From contig JAJYJR010000106.1 in the NCBI GenBank assembly GCA_021789355.1, forward strand, positions 1 through 12,322: a stretch of DNA of 12,322 nucleotides. Direction: 5' to 3'. Numbering within the stretch: position 1 is the first letter of the stretch; every line of letters starts with the position of its first letter. A program made the translations under genes and the position numbers. Below, piece after piece: positions 6,021 through 12,322 of the stretch. This stretch comes from Chloroflexota bacterium. GTDB taxonomy: Bacteria > Chloroflexota > Limnocylindria > Limnocylindrales > CSP1-4. The notes below the pieces were generated by a model. That model searched no databases. It was not told where the DNA came from and saw only the letters and a program-made list of their open reading frames with translations.

Positions 6021-9000
6021 TTAGCACCTCTTCGGCCCGACGGCCTCGGCGAACGTCCTGGTTGTGTCATACACCGTCCCGATGATGCCCAGCTGGACGC
6101 CCATCCAAGCGGCAGCGTAGGTCCAGGCGCGCGCCACGCTCGTCTCAATCGTAAGTCCTAACCACTCGGCGACAAGATCCGGCGCACCGAGCAGGCCTCC
6201 CGTGATGCCAATGCCTGCGCCGATGCAAGCCGCTGTTGAGCCGCCAAAGCAGCCTGGCAGATCAGCCGCACCGGCGATCTCGGCCGTTCCGATGGAAACA
6301 CCGCCGAGGACAGTACTGTCTACGGTCAGCGCCCCGATCACGAGCGTCGCGTCGAGGAGTGCTCCGACTCCGGTGGCCACCGAAACCGCGCCGGCGACAA
6401 GAGCTACGGTCTCAAGCGGGTGCTGCTCCGCAAAGCCCGCAGCATCCCCGACACCAGTCGTGACCACATTGGCCGCCGTCTCCGCGCCTGACACGACCGC
6501 GTTAGCTGCGCCCGCGAAGGCATTCTCCAGCCCGCAGGCCCAACCGGGCCAGCACAGGCCAGTGAGGTCACGCAGATTGAGAGGATCGCCCCCAACATAC
6601 AGGTACGCGGTCTGGGTGAACGACCCGAGCGGATCGCGGCTGAGGAACTGCCCGGTGGACGGATCGTAGAAACGGGCGCGCAGGTAGTACAGCCCGGTGG
6701 CGGGATCCTCATACTGGCCCGCCCAACGCAGCGGAGTGTCGGCGGATCCGGTGTGGCTGGTGAGCTGTCCATACGGGCCGTAGCTGAAGGTGGCGACGAC
6801 GGCACCTGTGGCGTCGGTCAGGAGGCGCGTCGAGCCGAGCTGGTCGGCCTGATAGTAGAGCGGGGTGCCGGAGGTCACCTGCTCGATCGGGAGATCGCCT
6901 GGACCGTAGAGATAGTCGGTGGCGCCGTCGGTGAGCAGCAGCGGCAGGCCCGCCGAAAGATCGTACGCGAAGTGCTGCGTCGTGCCCCCAGCGGTGCGGG
7001 AGGCGAGCAGCCCGTCGCCGTCGTACGCGTAGCTCGCCTGCACTGAGGGCGCGGGCTTCACCCCCGAGGGGCCCGTGGTCTGCACAGGCGTCGTGGCCAC
7101 GGTGGTCGTGCCGTTGCCGAGCTGACCGTAGGTGTTGCTGCCCCAGGCCCACACGGAGCCAGCGGGGAGGGCGGCGAGCGCATGGACGTAGCCGCCGGTG
7201 ACGACGGTCGGGCTCGTGAGGCCCGACACCTGGACCGGGGTCGTACAGGTCTTGCCGCAGACGGCGCCGTCGCCGAGCTGGCCGGTGTTGTTGTCGCCCC
7301 AGGCCCACACGGTGCCGTCGGACTTCACCGCATACGCCGCGGTGGCGCCCGCGCCGATGGACGTGACGCTGCTGATGGCGACCTCGACCGGGACGTTGGA
7401 GGTGTGCCCGGCGCTCGTGTTGCCGAGCTGGCCGTAGGCGTTGCTGCCCCAGGCCCACAGCGTGCCATCGGACTTCAGGGCGTAGCTGTCGTCGCCGGCT
7501 GCCGCGATGGCCACGACATGGGTCAGGCCGGAGACCTCGACCGCGGTGAGGCTGGAGGCGTTCGCGCCCTGCCCGAGCTGCCCGTGCTTGCCGTAGCCCC
7601 AGGCCCACACGGTGCCGTCCGACTTCAGCGCGAGGCTGTGCCCGGCGTACCCGGGCAGGCCGCCGCCGGCGATCGCGATGACGCCCGAGAGCCCGGACAC
7701 CTGCACCGGCGTCGAGCTGTTCGTCGTGGTGCCGGTGCCGAGCTGCCCCGCGTTGTTGAGGCCCCAGTCCCACACGCTGCCGTCGGACTTCCGGGCGAGC
7801 GTGTGGTAGTTGCCCGCGGCGACCGCCGTAACGCCAGACAGGCCGGACACCTGGACCGGGGACGTGCTGTTCGTCGTCGTGTCGTTGCCCAGCTGCCCGT
7901 AGCTGTTGTTGCCGAAGGTCCACACGACCCCGCCCGCCAGGGCGACGCTGTGGAGGTCACCCGCGGCGACCGCGCTCGCGCCTGTGAGGCCCGACACCTG
8001 CACCGGGGTCGTGCTGGTCGTGGTGGTGCCGTTGCCCAGCTGGCCGTAGGTGTTGTTGCCCCAGGCGTACACCGAGCCGCTGTTCGTGACGGCGAGGCTG
8101 TGGTACTCGCCGCCCGCGACGAGCCCCGCGCCGGTCGAGCTGCCGCCGCCCTGCGCGGCGGTGAGCCGGTTCGCCTGATCGTACGTGTAGGTGACGGGCG
8201 TCCCTGTGGGGGTGACCCCGTTCAGCCGGTTGCCCTGCTGGTCGTAGCTGAAGGTGAGCGTGACGCTGCCCTGGACCAGCGAGGTCAGCTCGTTCGCCGC
8301 GTCGTAAGTGAGCGTGGCGCCCGAGGCGAGCTGCGTGAGGTTGTCGGCGGCGTCGTAGGTGAACGTCGCGCCGTCCTGGGAGGCGAGCTGGTTGAGCTGC
8401 GTGTAGCTGTAGGAGTGGCTGGCGCTGATCGCGCCGGTGTCGGTCTCGCTCGTCACTTGGTTGGCCGCGTCGCGGGTGTAGCTGAAGGTGGCCAGGGCGG
8501 TGCCCCCCTGCGTGTCGGCGATGCTCGTGATCTGGTCGGCGGCGTCGCGGGTGAGCGTCGTGGTGACGCCGTTGGGGAACGTCTCGCCCGTGAGCTGCCC
8601 GTCGGCGTCGTAGCTGAGGCGGGTCGTGTTGCCGGCGGCATCAGTGACGCTCGTCAGCCGCCCGGCCGCGTCATACCCGCGCGACACCGACGTGCCGTCG
8701 GGGTACGTGAGGGAGGTGAGCAGGCCCGCCAGGTCGTGGCCGTAGCCGACGGTCTGCCCGGCGCCGTTCGTCGCCTGCGTGAGCCGGTTCAACGAGTCGT
8801 ACGTGTAGCTCGTGGAGCCGGTGCCGTCGGTCATGCTGGCGCGCTGGCCGTCGGGCGTGTAGGTGTAGTTGACGCTCGGTGTCGTGCCGTCGGAGTAGCC
8901 GATCGAGGTGAGCTGGTTCGCCGCGTCGTAGCCATAGCTCGTCACGGCACCCGAGGGATTGGTCTGGCTGATCAGGTTGCTCGCCGGGTCGTAGGCCATT

Positions 9001-11747
9001 GCCGTGGTGCGGTTCAGGGGATCGGTCACCTGCGTGAGCCGGTCGAGCGCGTCATAGGTGTAGCTCGTGGTCTTGCCCGCGCCGTCGGTCTGGCCGACCT
9101 GGTTCCCGTCGCCGTCGTACGCATAGCTCAGCGCCGTGCCGTCGGGGCGGCTGACCTTCACGAGCTCGTTCGCGGCGTCGTACGTGTAGCTCGTCACATG
9201 GCCGCTCGGGTCGCTGATGGAGGTGCGGTTGCGGTCCGGGTCATACGCGTAGCTCGTGGCATGGCCGCTCGGGTCGGTCACCTTGGTGAGGTCGCCGAGG
9301 GTGTCGTAGGCGAACGTGGTGGTGTTGCCCAGCCCTGAGACCAGGCTCGTGCGCTCGCCCAGCACGTTGTACGCCATCGTCGTGGTGTTGGCGGTGGGAT
9401 CGGTGATCCCGGTGAGGTCGCCGGCGCTGTCGTAGGCGAAGCTCCAGGCGTGGCCATCGGGGTCGCTGACCGCGGTGACGTCGCCGGGGTGCGCGCTGTC
9501 GCCGTAGGCGTAGGTCGTCGTCTGCGTGCTGGAACTGCCGCCCAGAGGCCGGCTCACCGAGAGGAGATTCCCCGCGCTGTCGTACGTGTAGCTCGTGGTG
9601 GTGCCGGCGGGATCGGTGAGGGACGCCACCTCGTTGAGGCTCGTGTAGGTCATCGAGCTCGTGCGCCCGAGCGCGTCGGTGACGCTCGTCAGGTTGCCGT
9701 CGGCGTCATAGCCGCGCCGCGTGACGTGCCCGTTCGGGTCGGTGGTCGCGGTGACGCCGAGGGTGTACTGGTCGTAGGCGAACTGCCAGCTCGCCGCCGC
9801 CGAGGTGCCCGCGGCCTGGGTGAGGCCCGTGAGCTCGCCCGCGGTGTACGTCTGGACCTCCTGCGCGCCGTTCGGATCGGTGATGGTGGTGCCGCTGCTC
9901 GTATACGTGTACGTCGTGGTGTGCCCGAGGGCGTCGGTCTGCGCGGTGACGCGTCCCTGCGCGTCATACGAATTGGTCACGGTGCCGCCGCGCGGGTCGG
10001 TCATGGAGAGGAGCAGGCGGTGCGCGTCGTAGGTGAAGCCCCAGGTGCCCCCGGCGGGGTCGGTCACGCTCGTCAGGTTGCCCGCCGCGTCGTAGCCGTA
10101 GGTCAGCGTGCGCCCCGCCGGGTCGGTGACCCCACTCACGTCGCCGTTCGCGCCGTAGCTGAAGCTGAGCGTCCGACCGGCCGGGTCGGTGACGGTGGCG
10201 AGCTGGCCCGCCCCGTTGTACGCGAGCGTCGTGGTGTAGCCGTTGAGATCACGCTCGCTCGTGAGTTGGCCCGCGCTGGTGAAGGTGAAGATGAGCTCCT
10301 TGCGGCGGGTGAAGGTGAACGTGCCGTCGGCATTCTTGACCAAGGTGGCGAGCACTCTCGGCGGGGCGGTGTATCCGCCGCTCACGCTCGGGGTGAACGT
10401 GTTGGTGGCGCCGTTCTCCTGCACCACCGTGACCACACCCGTGGTCGGGTCGATCGCGAGGTGGATCGTGTAGCTCGACGCCCAGCCGTACCCGAAGGGC
10501 GAGGCGGTCGCCGCGTCCAGCGAGTTGTACGTGCGGGTGAGGTCGAGCGGCAGCCCGCGGCCCGGGATGGCGACATCGGTAAAGGTGTGCCAGAAGTCGC
10601 CGGTGGCGCAGTTCACCGGGTTCGCGCCATGGTTGCACTGCGGGTTGGCCTCGTCGGGGTTGCCGCCGCCATACGTCTCCGAGGGCGCCAGCGGCGCGCC
10701 CACGGGGCCGCCCTCGGCGAAGACGGCAAGCCCACTGACGCCCGTGCCCGGGTTGAAGTGCGCCAACACGCTGCCCGTGGCGAAGCTGACCTCCCAGATG
10801 TCGCCGGTGCTCAGGTCGGCGGTCCAGAAGGCGCTCTGGTCGGGCGTCAGGTTGAAGGCGAACAGGTCGTTGCCGGTGTCGCCGATGCTCGCCGCGGTGT
10901 ACGTCGTGTTGACGCTGCCGTTGGGGTTGAGGAGCGCGACCTCGCTGGCGCAGGCGACGGCGACCTCGCCGTCCTGCAGGATGCGCAGCGCGTAGCAGGG
11001 CGCCGGCAGCCCGGTCGCGAAGTCGTTGAGCTGGGTGCCCGTGCAGACGTTGAACGCCTTGATGCTCGATCCTTCGGACGTGTAGTAGAGCGTGCACTGG
11101 TCGGCGGCGAGGTCGATCCAGTCGACGCCGCGGTTCTCGACCACCGGATACCAGGTGTGCAGGAGGTTGCCGGCGGTGTCGAACTCGCGCAGCGCGCCCG
11201 TGTCGACCGAGCCGACGTAGATGTGCTGCGCGTAGTCGACGACGCAGGATTCCGGGTGCTCGGAGCCGAACGCCGACGCGCCGCCCCAGGGGTACTGGAC
11301 CACGCTCCCCACGTTGTTGAACTTCGTCATGTTGGAGGAGGCGAAGTTGGTCACGTACAGGTTGCCCGAGCCGTCGAAGCACGGCCCGGTTTCGTAACTG
11401 CTCGCGCCGGTCGCGAGGGTGGCCTTCAGGGCGCCGGTCGACGAGTACTCGTCGACCGTTCCGTTGCTGAGCCCGGCGAACACGTCGCCCACGGCATACG
11501 CCGCGCCGGCTGCGCTGGCCACGGCAGGGCTCGCGCCCTGGGTCGGTTGGGACGACGGAGCGGCACCGGCTCCCGGGTAGGGCGTCGGGCCGCTCGCCTG
11601 CGTGGGCGCCGGAACGCTCATCGTCCAGGCCATCACGACACCGAGCATGATGGTGACACTCGTCCGCAGCGGGCTGTGGCGTCGCACCACGGCCGCGCCT
11701 CGCCGTACACCAAGGAATGACCGCGCCGCCGCCCGCCGCTCGTCCAC
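6021..11747 (-). CDS. Giant secreted RHS/YD-repeat protein with RCC1 block
   Basis: About 1,908 aa, predicted exported and possibly a toxin carrier. The GTG start at 11747 is chosen because GGAGGAGG (11754-11761) lies six bases upstream; ATG 11786 would add 13 residues without a site. Domains in order: signal peptide (hydrophobic core about 28-45, likely cut after Ala51, PTQA); beta-propeller-like region (about 85-350); RHS entry domain (DUF6531-like, ANPVNCATGDF...LDLTRTYNS, about 376-430); roughly thirty YD repeats (about 495-1200); seven RCC1 repeats (about 1206-1560); final YD repeats and RHS core end (RARFYDPSTGQFLSRDPLG, about 1690-1708); then DLTGL in place of the usual DPxGL. The last 178 residues are Gly/Ala-rich with several hydrophobic stretches and no nuclease motif I recognise. 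It is followed by a linked membrane protein gene. Confidence 0.93.
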   Translation of the reverse strand: MDERRAAARSFLGVRRGAAVVRRHSPLRTSVTIMLGVVMAWTMSVPAPTQASGPTPYPGAGAAPSSQPTQGASPAVASAAGAAYAVGDVFAGLSNGTVDEYSSTGALKATLATGASSYETGPCFDGSGNLYVTNFASSNMTKFNNVGSVVQYPWGGASAFGSEHPESCVVDYAQHIYVGSVDTGALREFDTAGNLLHTWYPVVENRGVDWIDLAADQCTLYYTSEGSSIKAFNVCTGTQLNDFATGLPAPCYALRILQDGEVAVACASEVALLNPNGSVNTTYTAASIGDTGNDLFAFNLTPDQSAFWTADLSTGDIWEVSFATGSVLAHFNPGTGVSGLAVFAEGGPVGAPLAPSETYGGGNPDEANPQCNHGANPVNCATGDFWHTFTDVAIPGRGLPLDLTRTYNSLDAATASPFGYGWASSYTIHLAIDPTTGVVTVVQENGATNTFTPSVSGGYTAPPRVLATLVKNADGTFTFTRRKELIFTFTSAGQLTSERDLNGYTTTLAYNGAGQLATVTDPAGRTLSFSYGANGDVSGVTDPAGRTLTYGYDAAGNLTSVTDPAGGTWGFTYDAHRLLLSMTDPRGGTVTNSYDAQGRVTAQTDALGHTTTYTYTSSGTTITDPNGAQEVQTYTAGELTGLTQAAGTSAAASWQFAYDQYTLGVTATTDPNGHVTRRGYDADGNLTSVTDALGRTSSMTYTSLNEVASLTDPAGTTTSYTYDSAGNLLSVSRPLGGSSSTQTTTYAYGDSAHPGDVTAVSDPDGHAWSFAYDSAGDLTGITDPTANTTTMAYNVLGERTSLVSGLGNTTTFAYDTLGDLTKVTDPSGHATSYAYDPDRNRTSISDPSGHVTSYTYDAANELVKVSRPDGTALSYAYDGDGNQVGQTDGAGKTTSYTYDALDRLTQVTDPLNRTTAMAYDPASNLISQTNPSGAVTSYGYDAANQLTSIGYSDGTTPSVNYTYTPDGQRASMTDGTGSTSYTYDSLNRLTQATNGAGQTVGYGHDLAGLLTSLTYPDGTSVSRGYDAAGRLTSVTDAAGNTTRLSYDADGQLTGETFPNGVTTTLTRDAADQITSIADTQGGTALATFSYTRDAANQVTSETDTGAISASHSYSYTQLNQLASQDGATFTYDAADNLTQLASGATLTYDAANELTSLVQGSVTLTFSYDQQGNRLNGVTPTGTPVTYTYDQANRLTAAQGGGSSTGAGLVAGGEYHSLAVTNSGSVYAWGNNTYGQLGNGTTTTSTTPVQVSGLTGASAVAAGDLHSVALAGGVVWTFGNNSYGQLGNDTTTNSTSPVQVSGLSGVTAVAAGNYHTLARKSDGSVWDWGLNNAGQLGTGTTTNSSTPVQVSGLSGVIAIAGGGLPGYAGHSLALKSDGTVWAWGYGKHGQLGQGANASSLTAVEVSGLTHVVAIAAAGDDSYALKSDGTLWAWGSNAYGQLGNTSAGHTSNVPVEVAISSVTSIGAGATAAYAVKSDGTVWAWGDNNTGQLGDGAVCGKTCTTPVQVSGLTSPTVVTGGYVHALAALPAGSVWAWGSNTYGQLGNGTTTVATTPVQTTGPSGVKPAPSVQASYAYDGDGLLASRTAGGTTQHFAYDLSAGLPLLLTDGATDYLYGPGDLPIEQVTSGTPLYYQADQLGSTRLLTDATGAVVATFSYGPYGQLTSHTGSADTPLRWAGQYEDPATGLYYLRARFYDPSTGQFLSRDPLGSFTQTAYLYVGGDPLNLRDLTGLCWPGWACGLENAFAGAANAVVSGAETAANVVTTGVGDAAGFAEQHPLETVALVAGAVSVATGVGALLDATLVIGALTVDSTVLGGVSIGTAEIAGAADLPGCFGGSTAACIGAGIGITGGLLGAPDLVAEWLGLTIETSVARAWTYAAAWMGVQLGIIGTVYDTTRTFAEAVGPKRC
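7066..8130 (-). repeat. Seven RCC1-coding repeats
   Basis: Seven units of about 150 bp, each encoding the pattern VAAG..HSLAL.SDGSVWAWG.N.YGQLGNGTTT...PVQVSGL. Seven is the number of blades in a closed RCC1 propeller. The first and last units are the most alike (both carry NTYGQLGNGTTT), and the block replaces the linker between two ordinary YD repeats. Confidence 0.88.
8130..10275 (-). repeat. YD/RHS-coding repeat array
   Basis: Degenerate tandem units of about 60-65 bp encode the motif (S/T)YTYDAAGNLTSVTDPAG. Roughly thirty can be counted by eye. Such arrays wrap into the beta-rich hollow shell of RHS and Tc toxins. The repeats also generate very long open frames on the opposite strand, which are not genes. 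Confidence 0.88.
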
Positions 11748-11753
11748 GCCGCG

Positions 11754-11761
11754 CCTCCTCC
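11754..11761 (-). promoter_or_regulatory. Shine-Dalgarno deciding RHS gene start
   Basis: GGAGGAGG on the - strand lies six bases before GTG 11747. It is the strongest ribosome binding site in the window near a coding start, and it favours the internal GTG over ATG 11786. Confidence 0.7.
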
Positions 11762-12138
11762 AGGTTTCGCGTGGCCCGGCGGCCATCTACCCTGGCGCGC
11801 CGGGCACCTCGATGGCGAATCCGCGACCGGACGGTAAAGGGTCACTGGACTGATGTAAATACACAGGACTACCTATGCAGCAGGAGTGGACTGCCTGAGC
11901 GAAGACCCCGGCCCCGCCGGGAAAGACCTCGTTCTGGAACGGCCAGGACGGGGCGCTCTGCCGCACAAATCCTGGGCTCGGGCGGGGCTGGCCTTTCGGC
12001 GCGGGGGCGGCAGGGCGGAGCCCGGCAGCTTCGCCGGCAGCATCACGAGCGGACAGTCCCGGTCTGAGTCATGGAACGTCCGTTCTGTTCGTGCGGGAAT
12101 ACCGCGTCTGCGGACACTCGCGGACACGTCGGCTCGGC
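11762..12138. other. Non-coding region between RHS gene and right att
   Basis: I see no convincing gene here. It should hold the RHS gene promoter. An AT-richer patch at 11851-11876 stands out and contains the palindrome TGTAAATACA (11854-11863), a possible operator or promoter core; no clear -35/-10 pair can be assigned. A GC-rich hairpin, CCCGGC-CCC-GCCGGG, lies at 11907-11921 without a T run. CCGGC/GCCGG pairing occurs around 12023-12037. The last 120 bases hold candidate integrase arm repeats. Confidence 0.55.
12024..12127 (+). repeat. Candidate integrase arm sites, right
   Basis: GGCAGCTTC-G-CCGGCA (12024-12039) matches the left-end copy at 186-200. GCGGACAG (12049-12056) matches 217-224. 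GCGGACAC occurs at 12110-12117 and again at 12120-12127, exactly ten bases apart and so on the same DNA face, just before the att core. The spacing and the recurrence at both ends suggest protein-binding arms of the attachment site. Confidence 0.38.
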
Positions 12139-12195
12139 CTTAAACTCCGCTGCCGCGGGAGCGGCGTGTGGGTTCGAACCTCGCCTTCGGCACCA
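12139..12195 (+). repeat. attR: partial tRNA-Leu 3' half
   Basis: This is a copy of the tRNA-Leu gene from the anticodon loop to the CCA, with no 5' half. Bases 12139-12152 and 12172-12195 are identical to the left tRNA. The variable arm differs but still folds (CCGC-GGGA-GCGG, 12153-12164). The T stem (12168-12172 with 12180-12184) pairs with two G-T wobbles where the left copy has Watson-Crick pairs. It cannot make a functional tRNA alone. Confidence 0.85.
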
Positions 12196-12294
12196 ACCGC
12201 AGCCGATACGGCGGTAGATGAGGCTGCAACGTACACGCAAGGCCCCGTTGTCCGTGTAGCGCGACTGAAACGGATCTGGTGCGAGGCTGCGGTT
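12195..12294. repeat. 10-bp inverted repeat in right flank
   Basis: AACCGCAGCC (12195-12204) is matched by its exact reverse complement GGCTGCGGTT (12285-12294). The first arm begins at the last base of the CCA. The 80 bases between the arms show no gene. The meaning is unknown. Confidence 0.5.
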
Positions 12295-12322
12295 CAGAGC
12301 AGTTGAAGGGCACGGAGTCCCA

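Larger units (their letters stand above)
82..12195. mobile_element. Integrative element in tRNA-Leu(UAA)
   Basis: The region lies between an intact tRNA-Leu gene and a second copy of the tRNA 3' half in the same orientation. The copies share 14 bases (114-127 and 12139-12152) and a further 24 bases (145-168 and 12172-12195). A tyrosine integrase gene starts about 120 bases inside the left boundary and is followed by regulator, excisionase-like and ATPase genes, the usual order in small actinobacterial-type integrative elements. The right half carries a giant RHS gene and a membrane protein as cargo, and an IS110 element sits between the two modules. A frameshift in the integrase and loss of the ATPase C-terminus suggest it is now defective. 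The boundaries are direct observation; mobility is inferred. Confidence 0.82.

Noticed and set aside
7182..9338. 718-aa open frame on the + strand
   Set aside because: It is antisense to the RHS gene. Its product is low-complexity and GC-driven, produced by the periodic repeats and codon bias; no domain or ribosome site supports it.
7066..10275. CRISPR or DNA-level tandem repeat array
   Set aside because: The periodicity comes from protein repeats (YD about 60-65 bp, RCC1 about 150 bp) with diverged DNA. There are no constant repeats with unique spacers.
9450..11720. 756-aa open frame on the + strand
   Set aside because: Also antisense to the RHS gene, with the same Arg/Gly/Val/Ala-rich repetitive composition. 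The - strand frame has clear YD and propeller motifs.
11907..11921. Rho-independent terminator
   Set aside because: The hairpin CCCGGC-CCC-GCCGGG is good, but no T tract follows on either strand and no gene ends nearby.
12139..12195. Second tRNA-Leu gene
   Set aside because: There is no 5' half: the sequence before the anticodon loop (TCGGC) cannot pair with TCCGC, and no D arm or acceptor 5' strand is present.
12043..12240. Small - strand frame over the partial tRNA (product contains CRRRGSNPH)
   Set aside because: This is the familiar spurious translation of a reverse-complemented tRNA-Leu 3' half. The same kind of frame occurs at 115-303 over the intact tRNA.

Overview
This GC-rich bacterial window holds one integrative mobile element of about 12.1 kb inserted in a tRNA-Leu(UAA) gene. 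The intact tRNA (82-168, CCA encoded) is the left boundary. A partial 3' tRNA-Leu copy (12139-12195) is the right boundary. Base composition, GTG starts, an IS110-type insertion sequence and a secreted RHS/RCC1 repeat protein suggest Actinomycetota (possibly a Thermoleophilia-like lineage) or Chloroflexota. The sequence alone does not settle which.

Left module (about 287-3652, + strand): a tyrosine integrase with all catalytic residues but a +1 frameshift after its N-terminal arm-binding domain; an unrecognised 239-aa protein whose start overlaps the integrase stop (ATGA); a small ribbon-helix-helix-like protein; an AlpA/excisionase-type helix-turn-helix protein, again joined by an ATGA overlap; and an AAA/RepA-like ATPase that ends just after Walker B. 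This is the usual integration, control and replication cassette of a small integrative element, now damaged in at least two places.

Middle (about 3653-5493): an IS110-family insertion sequence on the - strand with an intact DEDD transposase and a hairpin-rich leader where a bridge RNA would be expected. Next to it is a frameshifted remnant of a P-loop kinase-like gene on the - strand, lacking its N-terminal half.

Right module (5490-11747, - strand): a giant secreted protein of about 1,908 aa. It has a signal peptide, a beta-propeller-like N-terminal region, an RHS entry domain, roughly thirty YD repeats, seven RCC1 repeats set cleanly inside the YD array, an RHS core end and a 178-aa hydrophobic C-terminal domain that I cannot assign. 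Six bases downstream is a 174-aa two-helix membrane protein. The layout is that of a polymorphic toxin with its immunity gene, but that role is inferred. The rest (11762-12138) is non-coding as far as I can see and carries the promoter region and candidate integrase arm sites; 12196-12322 is flanking sequence with no recognisable gene.

In outline, the integrase, excisionase and ATPase genes once moved the element, the RHS gene pair is its cargo, and the IS110 insertion together with the frameshifts suggests it may now be immobile.
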